64,000 bases of DNA, taken from contig WHVY01000008.1 of the NCBI GenBank assembly GCA_022266195.1, positions 1,798,001-1,862,000 on the forward strand, in the 5' to 3' direction. This DNA is from Tetranychus cinnabarinus. Taxonomy: Eukaryota; Arthropoda; Arachnida; Trombidiformes; Tetranychidae. The notes under the pieces are model-generated. The model worked only from the letters and a program-made list of their open reading frames with translations, had not been told where the DNA came from and did not search any database. This document shows positions 47,251 to 60,229 of the stretch, piece by piece. The position numbers and the translations under genes are program-made. Within the stretch, counting starts at the first letter, position 1. Every line of letters begins with the position of its first letter.

Positions 47251-48479
47251 AACTTTAAAATTGGAAAGGTGTCATGTTCATGAAGCTCATTTATTCCAGA
47301 ATCAATTTTATTTTTGAAAATGACAACTGATGACAGAAGGAGAAACACAAGAACTCATTCATTCTGGGATCATCGAAATATGGTAATATTAATTTGAATT
47401 TGATTCAAATGTCAAAATGTTTCACTTTCTTGTCTTTTGACTTTACCAATTATTGCTATAATAAAATTTCCGTTCGACTTGAAAGTTATAAGCGTTCAAA
47501 ATGCAGAATATTTCATTGTAAAGTTCAGAATAAAAAGTTCACAGAGTTTTGACTTTTTCTTTCAGATTACCAAATGAGACCTAATGCTGATGAACACGAT
47601 CCTTTTGAAAATTTACTATAAAAAACATAATGAACAAAAACTGGGAATCATTTCGTTACCAACAAAATATCATCACACTGACAATGTCGAATGTGTCTTA
47701 TCGGATCAAGTCTCTCCGAATCACCTTAATACCTAGTAACTAATGAATAATGTGAGCTATTATTATATGATGTACCATTTATCAATTTCGTATAAATCCA
47801 CTCAAGTTTGCTATCAATTATACAATGTAATTGAAATGCAATCAGAGGAATCACAATGTCTGTCAATGAAAAAAGAAGGGATTTATCCAAAAAATGGAGT
47901 AATGAGATCTCTATGATAGGAGAAGGCATGAAATTGAATGTTAATGAAATTTCGTTGATTAACTCGAGTATAACCAAGTTGATGTTATGTTTAATCTAAA
48001 GAATTTTTATTTTTAACTCGAATTTTTGACGCATTTTATTCTCAAAATCAAAAAAGTGACCAAAATTGGTTTTAATTAGAAAACCTTTGAGAACGACTTG
48101 ATTTTTTTCAAATTTTTGCTATTCAATAATCAGCCTTTTTTGAGCTCAATTAAATGGTTTACAGTTTAAAAAACATGAATAAAGCATATCAAAAAGTTGA
48201 CAGTTGTCGAAATCAACATCATTTTTTCAAAAAAGTCTTTTGAAGTCCATCAGAGATTTAATATCTCGGTTCGCCGTGACGGGATAATGATATTTAAAAG
48301 CAGCTCAAAATATTTAAAATCTTATTTTCCAATGCATGTACGATTATCTTGTTCAGTTTTGTTGTTTGTTGTGCGATAGATGGATTCAGAAGTCTTTTCA
48401 ACCTTTCATCAGTTTATCCGGAAAAGCTTCACAATGAGTCTTTCTTTCCTTACATCAAGTAGTAATTATTTTATTTATT
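47251..48479. other. Intergenic downstream of Misshapen
   Basis: Contains the 3' UTR of the kinase gene near 48480 and AT-rich sequence. An 83-codon minus-strand open frame at 47726-47977 is hydrophobic and unrecognised; it may belong to the same decayed gene as 46432-47250. Confidence 0.4.
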
Positions 48480-51400
48480 TCACCAATTGGCCATTCCAGG
48501 TTTATTCAGAGTCATGAAATAGATCTGACATGAAGAGCCTCCTTTGGCAGATGAAAAGAATACTTTGTCATTGCGTTCACACAGGAATTTCAATTTTTGA
48601 GCGCGTTTGTGCATAAAAACTCCATCGAGATGGCCTGTTTCAACGTTCCTTATTTCAATAGCCTTGTTGCCCCAACCCATTATCTGACCGGTACCAATGT
48701 AGGCAACTGATGTTGGCATTTCACCCCATTGAAGGATGATGTTTTTGCTAACCTTTCCGAATGTATTTACATAGACACCTTCATTATCATAGCAGAGTAA
48801 AAGTTGCATTCCTTTGGAATTAGGAAGTGTTACAATGGTGTGAGGTGTTACTGGTCCTTGTGTATGTGATGGTATGTATATATCATAGACATGACCATTA
48901 TCCAAATCAACAGCATGGAAACCCTCTTTAGAGCCATAAATTACTTTGAATCTTATTCCTTCTTCAATGGTCATGTCGACAAGAAGTGGTTTGTGGATAA
49001 GATCAGTGAATGATTTGAATGCCATAAATTTGTGGTAAGGTTTAGGCGCCCAGGCGTAAATCTCAATACTATCACGTAAGGCGATTACCAAAAATTTGAT
49101 TTTCTCATATTTAACTGTGAAAAGAAAAGAAAAAAAGATAACAATTAGTTGATAGAAAACAATATATTTTCTTGTAAAAGCAAATATTTAAGGAAATGAA
49201 AATGAGAAAAGTCGTAAATGCCAAAATAAATGACTGTGGTAAGAATGAAAAGATTATCTAATGATTTAGTTAAGCCAAATTACGATACCATTGCCACTCC
49301 ATATTCGAAAGGTATTCTCCCAATCCTTAGAGACGTGTTGTGGTATTTGCCATACCACTTTGGAAGCATTAATGAGAAACAGTATGCAAAATAGAGATAT
49401 GAAAATCAAGTATAACCTATGGGCAAAAAGTTTGAGACAAATATACAAATCATGCGTTAAGCTTTTTTCTTGTTAATCCGATTATCTAGAGCGCCGAAAC
49501 TTTCAGGAGACTGAGAAGGAGGTTCAGTTCATCTACAGTGAAAAATGCAAGATCATCGAACATTCTGATCAATTTAAATTAATCATTAACTCTTGCGACA
49601 ATTGAATGATTTCTTGCCTCTCAGCATAAGAAAAAATATCTGAAAAAATCAACTAACTTTAAGATCCATTTATTCATAGGTTATATAACATTTAAAGCTT
49701 TTTTAACTTGCTAACGTTCCGAAACACTCTATTACCTATCGAAATCTTATATTTTAATTATGATATTATGCCTAAGACGAAAATAATTCAATCTAACAAA
49801 TCAGAAAAAATTTAAAAATTTAACTTCAATCACCGCAGAAGGGTGCCAAAAACATAAAATTTAAAGCAAAAGGTGCTATGTATAGTAGGTCATTATATAT
49901 CGATTTAAAGAGCAAGAGTTGTTTAATCTATGATCGTTTGAACTGAAAAGTTGAAAAGATTTTTGAAAAAGATACAAGCAATTAAACATTTGTCTCAAAC
50001 TTTCTGCCCATAGGTTAGTGGATGTAACACTAACAGACAAATTATCAGTAAAAACTGTAATTTTTGGGTTTCATTGAATTAAAAGAGTTTGATGACCAGA
50101 AAAGGATGCAATAGGAAATTGACCGTAAAATAAGCGATAGAGTTAAAAGTAGAACGAGATTAATACGGGATAAATGGTGAAGATGAATGACAATTTGGGA
50201 GTGGAGATTAATGAAAATAGCATAAATTAAAGAGGCTAATGAATTATTAGAGTGATGAGAGGGAGAGAGAGAGAGAGAGTGATTGAGTTTTTGTAAGCTT
50301 TAATTTGTTGATTGAGATTTGAAAAATGGCAACTGAAGGAATGAAAACAAATGAATAACCAGATTTAATGACGTTTGATACAATAATAAATTGAATCAGA
50401 TAATTAGTTCATGGAAAAAGTTGATAACTATATTGCATTATTGGTAAGTAAAATGAAAACAAGAGAATAAAGGAAGTTTCAAGTGAGTTCATTAATCAAG
50501 TGATGATTGAAGATTGAAACATGATTTAATCAGAATGAAAGTTGAATGTTAAGCTAATTGTAAGTTATTGATTAACAAGAAAACTAATAGATTGAAGGTT
50601 AATTGCGGATATTGAAAAACTAGTTTATCTAATAACAATTTGACTCAGGAAAAAGGATAAATATCAATTAAATGAAATGAGATTTAATACTTGATCTTAA
50701 TATTGACTATTGAATGACAGTTGTTGAGCAGTTACTTCTAATGTCTAATGGTTTAGGCCATAAAAGAGCGAAAAATGGTGAACAAAATTGAGGAACAAAA
50801 GAAATGAAAAAAGCTGAAGATTTTGAATGTGAATTGAAGAGAAGAGCGTCTCTAATTTCGCCAATCGCACTCGCAATTTGAACCTCTCTCTCTCCCGAAT
50901 ATGTGTATATGGCATGGCAACGTTAAATCATATTTGGCAAACATAAACACCAAGAAATCGGAAATAGAAAGAAAGTGAAAAATAGACAGAAGAGTGCAAA
51001 AGGAAGACAAAACAATGACAGAAGACAGAATTAAATAAACAGAAGATTCAGGCAACATGAGCATGATTAAATTTAAATTAGTAACCTGTGAGGAAAAATT
51101 ATGTTACAAATAGTTTGATTGGAATTCCTATTAAGTTTTATAGCAATAAGCCTGAAATTTTTAGGAAATAGGGATCAGATTTGGGTCAATACTGGATTTA
51201 AATCTGATATCGATCCGTATTATGGTTCAAAAGTTATCCAACATTTACGATTTTTTGAAATGATCGAAAATGCTCGTAAAATTCAACAAAAATTTCCAAT
51301 AATTTTTCAAACTTACACTGCGGGGCGTTTTAAAAGCATAAAGTTCCAAAATTAACACAAATTGAAACTTTAAGGGTCAATTAAATAATTGTGTTAATTC

Positions 51401-54400
51401 GGGTCGATTTGTCACTCAGAATTCCGAGCAATTAACGAAAGAATCAAAAATAATCTCAAAAAATTCAATGCTAGCTATTTTGAAAGCCTCGTGGCTAATC
51501 TCAAATTTAAAATGAACGAGGCGGATTAGAAAGGATTATCTTACATGCGAAAGAGCCTCTGATCCCTGGCTATCAATAGAGACCAACTTTGAAAATATTG
51601 ATCAATTATTAATTAAATAAACGAAGAATGAACAATTTGTAACATAATTTTTCCACACAGGTTAGTTGGCTGCTTGAAAGATAATCTTACCGATTTTAAA
51701 ATGGATTGCACCTTGCAGATCGCCAACATTAACCCAACCACTTCTTTTCTCGATTTGCTGTTTTTTTCATCATATAATGAGTTAATGGATAAGTGGAGAG
51801 AAAGAAACAAGAAAATGTTATTAATCAATTTTAGGTCATCTCCAGATATGGTGAAGCCAGAATTGCGTTCATTTTACCATCAATTGATATAAGAAAAATG
51901 AGCTCAGCTAAGATGGACTTGGGTTAAGACATCGACCGTGAAAGATGTTTGGCAATATGTCAATACTTTTTTGCATCATCTTTTTTTTCATACTAATGAT
52001 GAAAGTTTGGTTCAACACATTAATACAGCATTTAGTCTGATTGAAATTTGGGATTTCACTTTAAATTAACAAATATGTTTCAATTTTGTTGATTGTGATG
52101 AGATAATTTTGGCAAAATGCCATCCCTAATAACTGAATATGAAAATGGTAAACAGATGAAATGAAGCTTGATTAACTAAAATGATTACATTACAATGATT
52201 ACACTGATCAACAAAATTAAGATTAGGTTAATCATTTTTCATTTTTCAATTGATGACGCTGAACCCGCTTCTGGCTTCTTCAATAATGATGTTGGAGCAG
52301 CTAAAAAGTTGATAACTTGTTATTTGGACAGTTCTCAATCCTGTAAAATATTAATAATAATAAGCACAAAAAAAGAGTATTAACGACTTCATGATCATCT
52401 TGATCATGAAGTTAATTTTGAATGACTAATTTGACCTTGATTTTGATTACAGGATTGACGGTTACCCAGATCTACTCCAACTCATTGAGATGTTGATTTT
52501 GGCTTGGTTTTTGTTTATCATCAGCTAACCTGTTCAGTTCGTATAATTTTACTCTTTAACCAGGATAAATAGTAAACCCGGACTCGTGATTTTTTACCCG
52601 AAATGGTAACCAGTATATTTTGACCTTCTAGTACCTCCATTTGTTGAAAGCGTCGACGAGAGATGAGTGTATATGTTTTACCTTGTCCACTTCGATCCAG
52701 TAAAACTAAATCATTTTCGGTACCAATCAACAAATTGACACCCCATAAAGAGGCACATAGTATATCCGAATTAAACTTTTTTTTGTACTTGCGGATCTCC
52801 GGTGTATCGGGATGAGCAGAAGGTGTTACATTGACGTTAATATGGGATTCACGGCGAGGTGATGGACTTGGTGATGGACCACCAGCACTGAACCCAAATG
52901 TTAGGAATGATTTCTGTTTTTGCTGCAAATGTAGTGGATTTTTACTGCTAACAGCTTGTCGATACTAACAAAGAGAAAATGAGAAAATAAAAATTAGTAA
53001 AATATAACATTCAATAAATATGGATACAGAATCTGTCAGGTAATGAGACTACATTTTTATCAAATCTTTCAATGAGAAAGATTTAGAAGATCAAATTTTA
53101 GACCATTTTAATTAATCAACCCAATCTGTTTGCTGAGTTGAATGTCGAAAAAGACAAATCAGTGATTTATTGATCAACCAAATTTTAAAACAGTTGGAAT
53201 AATCCTTCTCAAGGTAATCTCTTTATCTGCCAGGTTGTTGTATCATTGAACTAGGATTAAACTAAAAACATCTTTTATCCATTTTAACGATGTTCAAGTT
53301 CAGGCCTCAGTTGTTAATGTCACAAGTGAATACTAACTTGCATTAGATAGTTGGCGACTTCGTCAGATATTGCTTTATCTTGTTGACTATTCCTCTGCAA
53401 TTGTTGTGGCAATAAATCAGGTAAAACACTGTTAGGTCGGGTTCCATCACGATTATTACCAAGAAGAGCTATATTAGAGGGTGAACTCTGAGATGATTCC
53501 AGGCGGGGGATGAATGAATGATTTGATGAGAGATCGTTGACATTGGAACCACGGTCACCTTGTTGATGCTATTGTTAAGGGAATAAAAATGAAGATATTA
53601 GTAAATATATATTTCAGGAAGGTAATGAGTAATACAAGAATTAATTGCATTTTTGTATGACAAATCAATTATGTAAATGATTAAAAGAACAAGAAAGCCA
53701 CACAACCGAGAAATGAACAAAGAAACGGATAAAAAATGGATTAAAGAAGTGCAACAAAAAAAGAGGAGAAACTAGAAGGTTTTGGAGAGCATAAGGAAGA
53801 TGATGAAGCGATGGAGATGATGGGAGGGTCAACATGCAACGGATCAGGCTAACAATCAAACAATCATTTACAGAAAACAAGCAGACAAAATTGTTTGAAT
53901 AGGAAGATATTTCAATAATAAATTGAGGGTCAATGAATCCTAAACAATGTACAAAGTGCTAATATGTTAGATTGAATGTTAACTGGTGAAGTGAATAAGC
54001 CAGAGAATGTAGTTTAAAGATGAGAGTTAAACATTTTCTCTACAATTGAATATTTTGAAGTTAGCTTTCGGTTTTTGTTTGCAGTTTACAATATTCAATG
54101 TCTTTATCTACCAATGAGACATGTGAAGACAAGATGAGGCTACGAAAAAGAGGGAAAGGTCAGTTAGTCGAAGCGGGATGTTACAAAGAAGCATGTGGAG
54201 TAGAGCAACTAAAAACAGGCATAAATTGAAATTCAATTTGTTCAATTGATAAGAAAACCCCATTTTTCCAAGCAAACAAGTCACAACCCGATTTTTCAAA
54301 CAATGGCTCACTGATTCAACTGAAAAATACACTATGATTTAGTAATGATAAAATTAATTGCTCAGTCAAAATAAACTAAAGATTATTGTACTTGGCAACA

Positions 54401-57400
54401 CCCAGGCGAGATTGGAGGATCGGATCAACAGGCCACATTGAATCAATCGGGATTGCGAAAAATCCTAAAATTGATTGAGATCCGAAGTTATCAGCGATTA
54501 TCAAGATCTAAATTCAAATAATTTGAGCTTGTGACGAAAGAACCGATGAGCCAAATTCAACCGGCGAATGTGTTTAAAGCTAAATTTCAAAGTTAATGCT
54601 AAAAAACAGTTTTCTGGTGAGAATAACTTGTCAAGTGAATTTGAAAACAGAATTATTTTCTTAGCTATTAATTATACCAATAATTATTTCAATTTATGTC
54701 TAATTTTTAGTTGCAATACCATAGTTATGTTTGATCAGAACTTAATGATTTGTTAATAGACGATATAGAGTGATTAGTCTAGAATTGTTATGATTAATGG
54801 ATGTGTGTTTTGTATCCGATAAGGTTGTGTTGCGATTAACCAACCTTTCCACTGGATCCGATTTTATCTACAAAAGTTCTTAAGTGATTTGGTGTTGATG
54901 GCGATTCTTTTTTTCCGAGATCACTTTTGTTACCAATCAGGTGATTACTTGGTGAAAGTAAATTATCAGGTGTTACTCTGTGACTAACGGGACCACTATT
55001 ATTATTTTTATTATTATTAATATTATTAACATTATTATGGCCCCTGTTGCTGTTGCTGCTGTTACTGTTGCTGTTACTGCCACTGCTAATGCCAACAGCA
55101 ACTGAACGATCTTTGCGTTTCTGTGGAGACACACCAAGGGCACCTTCGAAAGCTCGAGCAGGTAAATGTTTACTACTACTATTGAGCTGAGAGGATGAAG
55201 GTGACGATGATGTTTTTGGTGGTGGGGTTAACCCGGCAATGGATGAAGAGGAGGTTGATGCTGATGAAGCCGGGCAAGAGGAAGGCACAGTTGTCATGGG
55301 TAATCCTGGTGAACCGGAAACCGTAGACTTTTCTATCACACTATTTCTCTTACTATTATCAATAGAAGGGTCACCATTTGACCCTAATTGGTTACTTTTC
55401 TTCTTTTCTTTGGCACTGTTTGATTCACTGTTGGCTTGATTCTATTGAACAGTATGATAGGTACATAAATAGAGGGATCAAGAAATAGGAAATACATAGC
55501 CATTACTTGCATGCAATTTAACATTTTTGCAAAAATATCATGCTAGGAGCTGCTCAATTGTTGGCAAATTTTGTGATCGCCTCATAATCAAAAAGTCAAG
55601 GCTTATATCTGTTTGTTTTTTTCATTATTTGATGAAGATGTTGGCGATGGCGGGAGTAATGTTACCCACAACTTGCAGGAAATAAGCTCCAATTTTAGTG
55701 TTAAGGAGGCGATGATACGGATGAGGAAGAGGAAAGAGGAAAGAGGAAGAGAGAGAGAGAGAGAGAGACAGAAGAGAGTGGAAGAAAAGGAAAGGGATGA
55801 AAAAGTTTACCTTGCGTATGACAAGTGTTTTGTCGTTTGAATCTTCATCATCATCATCAGGTGTTGGAGGCAGAGGTCGGTTAGGCGCTTGTGTTGGTGA
55901 AGAGTCTGTGGAAAAAAAAGAAAAGTAAAATGAACAAACAAAGATTCACTCAGATTGTAACCAGAATCGTAATAAATCATGGCAAGATGATAATCTAATC
56001 TGAGATGTATTCAATTGCTTTAGTGTAAAGATATAATTATGCCTCTTGAATATTACTATTTTTACCATACATTTTCGGTTGCCAGAAATGATGAAGAGGA
56101 TCGCGAATTAAAAAGTAATATTAAATCATCTTACCTGATCCTTGGGCTAATCCCGAAAGTAGATTATTATCATAAGGCCTACACAAAAGGTAAAGAGGGG
56201 AGAGAAAGAAAGAAAGAAGAGTTTAATTTTTTTGACTTTTTTTTCAGGCGTCATTAATTTTAATCCGGTTATGTAAATTTGACACAGAAACAAAATAATT
56301 TATGAGACAAGCAGAAATAATTGTACTTTTTTGGTGTTACTGAGATTATGTCAACGTTAGAAATTCATATAAACATACAAATTCCGGAAATATCGCAGTG
56401 ATAATTGGAAATGAGAGAAAGAGTAAAAAACAAAACAAAACGCTATGAGGTCAGAACCAGCAGAACGTAGATAGTCAAGAACGAGACTTGCTTCATTGAA
56501 TTCAATGGGAAAAAAGCTAACAAGACTGACAGCTTTTACTGAACAGAACAGAACTTTTTTGTATATTCTGATAAGATTCGAGAAAAAAATATAACCTTAA
56601 CCTTGTAGTGAAATTAGACAATTAAAAGTAAGAGGTTAATTGTTAATTGATGGCGAAATGCAAGAGTTAAACTGTAATGATTGTTTAACGGTTTACTTGA
56701 TTTAAAAGATTGTATTTCTGTAAGATGAGCTAATGCTTATGCTAAAGGGAAAAGGATTGAATTGTTAAAATTAACAATCAAGACTCTGTTAGTGCCTTAA
56801 TCATTATGAGTAGGATATTGTTGTTGGTACAAATCACTAATGATAATCTTGCAACGGATAAAGTAAAAATAAATCATTAAAACTAGATGTAACATGTTTG
56901 TTGACTTAAAGGATCGACACTGTGAAATGAATGTAAGATGAGATTCCCTTCATGTTTAGCTTTTTTTTGCTTCTCCATCATCATCTTCTGTTTCAAGTTT
57001 TCTGAATTTATTGATGAAGAGTACAGATGATGGACTAACAACTAAAGAAAGTAAAAAGGGAAGCTGAAAAACAAGTTTAAACAGCATTTTCTTTTCTCCT
57101 TTCATTTCTTGTGGTTAGTAAATAGAGAAAATCTGTGCGTGTTTATAACGTTACTTCTCCAAGGACTTTTCCGCATATCAAGAGTTTCCAGTTTTCAGCT
57201 GAGTTTTAAAATATTGACCGTTAAGGCAACATTTTCGTCTTAATATAGCTGGAAATTTAATCGTTATCCTAAGAATAGTCATTTTTTATTCACAACTTTA
57301 CAGCTTAACCTTTAATAATTTTTCAATTGTTACTTTTTCTTCCTTGCTTTTCATTTGTTGAAGAGTAAAAGACAAATGTTAAAACTTGATGTGTATATTT

Positions 57401-60229
57401 TAAATTTTTATCAAATTCAAGATATTTATAAGGTAATTGACCTAAACTGGTTGAATGATGAGCCGTAAATATTGACCATAGGTTTTGGAAACATGTTTCA
57501 TTTTAATCATGAGGCTTTTTTAATCTCATTCAAGTTGAGGCATTGATAAGATAGATGTTGTCTAAGCTGCTTGCAGGCTTTGTGTAACGATGAAAATCAA
57601 GAAATGCGCTTCTCTGGCAAGGTCAGATATGTCAATTTGGTTAAAGCGCACATCTTTACACAAATCAAAACTACTTCATTTTCAAGTTGTTTTCTCACTT
57701 TTTCCTCTATTCTTCTCTCTCTCTATTCATTTTACTCTGTTTCTTCAACTGCGTATCTTTCAGATGAATAAAATATCTTTACATCACAGATGATATGCGC
57801 TTTAACTTTGATTTTGTACCGTTTGAATTTGAATAGAGTAAATAGAAAATTTATGTTGATCATATTTTTTGCAAATGACCTTAGATAAGCAAAGAGTGAA
57901 AGGGAAGATAGGTTTGAAAATAACACCGATTACGTTTAGCAGTTGTGTGAAGTATGTATTAGTAATAAGTCAACGAAAGAAAATAAATAACAGAGATTGG
58001 GAAAAGACTGAAAATATTTTTTTTGTTAGAGATATAAACTGTCAAAATTCAGTCTCTAGTTCATTAACTCTGTGTTGAGATTATTGATTGGAAGAAATAA
58101 ACTTTCACAAGATGAAATCAGAAAACGGAAATCATTTGAAATCTGATTTGCATCTTCTTTTTTCACATCTCTTGAATACTGGTTATTTGATTGGAAAATT
58201 ATATTCAAAGATTTTGTTTCTTATCTTTTGGGTTGAAGAAGAAACAAATCTTTCAAGTTAGACAAAAGTTCAGTTGAGACAAGACTCAAATCAAGAAGCA
58301 ATTATTAACGATTAATTAGATGATAATAAAAACTCAATTGGGATTATTAGATAGACTCAATTCTTTCAGCGAGAAGTGAATGTTTTTTCTTCTGTTTACA
58401 TAAGGTTTTAGTATATTTATAAGAGGAAAAGGTGCAGATACTTACAATGGTCTAGGAGGGTCTGATGCTAAAAGTGTTCCATCATTTCTCATGGGTCCTT
58501 CCTCTTCATCTTCATCATCATCATCATCATCATCTGAGTCTGACTCTAATGGTGGTGCAAGTGGATTAGGTCCTGGCTCTTGTTGGCGTGCTTTGTTACC
58601 ATTGACTTTGGAAATTGCTTCATTTTTGCCTCGGGCAACTCCAGGTCCACCATCTGACCCATTATTATTAGGATACTTTGGCAGGGCAAACTTTTTACTT
58701 TCAGGGTTAGATGATGCAAGTTCGTTTAGTTGAGCAGCCAAAACTTCAAGATCTTCTGGTTTATGAAGTTGAGCGACCTTAAATAAACCAGAATTTCTAT
58801 GATGACCGCCTCCATTTGGTGCAGCGGAAACTGCACTTCTCGGTGGTGTTAAAGGTTTTCTATCTCTATTTTTGTCTTTTCCTCTCTTTGAATCATCTTC
58901 AACTGGAATCGGTGGTAAAGGTTTATTGGGTGGAGGCTCTGGTAAATGACGATGATGTCCACCACCCGGTGGCACTGGTAGGGGTCGATTTGCGGGGTGA
59001 CTACTTGGTTGGGACATTTGAGGCCCATGGCTAACTCCTGGAAGTGGAAGATTTGAGCTTCCAGGAATGTTATTTGAGATATTGGATCTACCAACAGCCG
59101 AAGCTGCGATAGCAGGTCCAATAGCACCTGCTTCATTGGAATTCAGTGTTTTATCATTCCTCTTAAGCGTTGCATCTTCTTGACCATCACCCCCATTATC
59201 TTCTGGGGCATTTGAATTATCTTCTTCGTCGTCGTCAGAAACAAAACCTCCTCTAAATTGTTCTTCTGGTTCTGTTCTTTGATACTTTCTGCCTCTATCA
59301 ATATGATCTTTCAATTGCATCCGAACTTGTTTTTCTTGTGGTTGATCCCTGAGAAAAGGATGTTGAAGCAGTTGATCAGTATAAGGTCGCTGTTGGTAAT
59401 CTTTAATCAAAACTGTCTCAATGAAAGAATGAAACTTTCGACTCCACTTTCGAGATTTCAGCCGCGGAGGTGGATTACGGGGAATTAAAAAAAGAGCTCT
59501 CATAGGATGTAGATCACATAATGGAGGTTGAGACTCGGCCATTTCTAAAGCAGTAATGCCCAAAGACCAGAGATCACTTCTGTTGTCGTAAGTTGCTTCA
59601 GGATTTTCATCACAAGCAATGACTTCCGGAGCCATCCAATATGGTGTACCGATGAAGGTATTTCTTCGACCAATCGTTTTATCCAATTGAGCAGAGACAC
59701 CAAAATCAACTAATTTAACATCAGCATTATCAGTCAGTAAAACATTTTGTCCTTTGATATCCCGATGGATTATTTTATTTGCATGAAGATGGCTTAAACC
59801 TCTAAGGATTTCACGGCAAATGTAAGCAATCCAATCTTCTTTGAGTGATTTCCCTTTAGTTGATTTAACTAAATCTGTAACTGAACCAGCACCACAGTAT
59901 TCCATGACAAGCCAGAGTTTGTCATCTTTCCCAGGTGGACTTTTGTCAATAAAGGCTCCATAATAGGTAGCAATGTTACGATGATAAGAATATTTCTTCA
60001 ACACATTGATTTCTAATTTAATCTCCTCTTCTTCATCATCCGCTACATCCATGATTTTAATGGCAGCCAATTGACCAGTCTTTGTAAAACGACCTTTGTA
60101 GACTTGGCCATAAGTTCCATTTCCAACAACTTCAATCAACTCAAAGATTCCAGCTGGATCTTGCAGTGAATTTAAATCTATTACATCTAGGGCACAATTT
60201 TTATTATTAACAAGGGCGTTGAACGCCAT
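48480..60229 (-). CDS. msn: Misshapen/MAP4K4-TNIK-family Ste20 kinase
   Basis: Exons found: 60229-58446, 56178-56135, 55905-55811, 55441-54845, 53568-53338, 52964-52530, 49114-48480 (stop at 48482-48480). These give about 1273 residues, with one short CNH exon between 52529 and 49115 not found. Exon 1 holds the whole kinase domain: GNGTYG (36-41), K58 in AAIK, HRDIKGQN (D157), DFG (175-177), TFIGTPYWMAPE. Then come an acidic and Pro-rich middle with PPNKPLPPIPV-type SH3-binding motifs, low-complexity Ser/Asn/Gln stretches, and the C-terminal CNH domain (PDTPEIRKYKKKFNSDILCA, DRSGQGKTY, RRRFQQMEVLEG, YAWAPKPYHKFMAFKSF, QWGEMPTSVAYIG). The family acts upstream of JNK and Hippo signalling and on the cytoskeleton. 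The coiled coil that usually follows the kinase is not seen. A possible 5' UTR intron acceptor (CAG) lies one base before the ATG. Confidence 0.92.
49415..50015. mobile_element. 601-bp mariner-like MITE in msn intron, TA-flanked
   Basis: Terminal inverted repeats of about 28 bp: the left begins ACCTATGGGCAAAAAGTTTG and the right is its complement with one mismatch, ending at 50015. TA dinucleotides flank it directly at 49413-49414 and 50016-50017, the target duplication made by Tc1/mariner transposases. The interior has no long open frame. Size and end structure are similar to the element at 43198-43793 but the ends differ in sequence, so it is another family. Confidence 0.8.
50263..50279. 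repeat. GA dinucleotide repeat
   Basis: About eight GA units in the last intron of the Misshapen gene. Low complexity; could bind GAGA-type factors but nothing else supports regulation here. Confidence 0.8.
51119..52140 (+). pseudogene. Broken coding debris inside msn intron
   Basis: The plus strand, antisense to msn, has a chain of protein-like stretches interrupted by stops: 51119-51355, a piece near 51420-51530 (NERIKNNLKKFNASYFESL), 51674-51892 (ending SSPDMVKPELRSFYHQL), and continuing after a stop with QLRWTWVKTSTVKDVWQY and FHTNDESLVQHINTAF to about 52075. The composition is more protein-like than surrounding intron, suggesting a dead gene or transposon fragment. I do not recognise the family and no splicing model rescues it. 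Confidence 0.3.
52386..52412. repeat. Perfect 12-bp palindromic hairpin
   Basis: ACTTCATGATCA, a TCT spacer, then the exact reverse complement TGATCATGAAGT, in the msn intron 118 bp downstream (transcript sense) of the 52964-52530 exon. Function unknown; small hairpins of this kind often are transposon footprints. Confidence 0.7.
55748..55768. repeat. GA dinucleotide repeat
   Basis: About ten GA units in the msn intron between the exons 55905-55811 and 55441-54845, embedded in a wider purine-rich tract (55715-55800). Confidence 0.8.

Noticed and set aside
49266..49448. Minus-strand frame tested as the missing CNH exon
   Set aside because: Translation (SKDWENTFRIWSGNG) has no match to the expected GW...VGDLEG segment and overlaps the transposon end.
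51550..51592. 43-bp minus-strand segment with plausible acceptor and donor tested as the missing CNH exon
   Set aside because: The encoded residues do not align with the CNH segment and the length is too short.
58491..58733. Plus-strand Ser-rich frame opposite msn exon 1
   Set aside because: Shadow of the Asp/Glu run near the end of msn exon 1.
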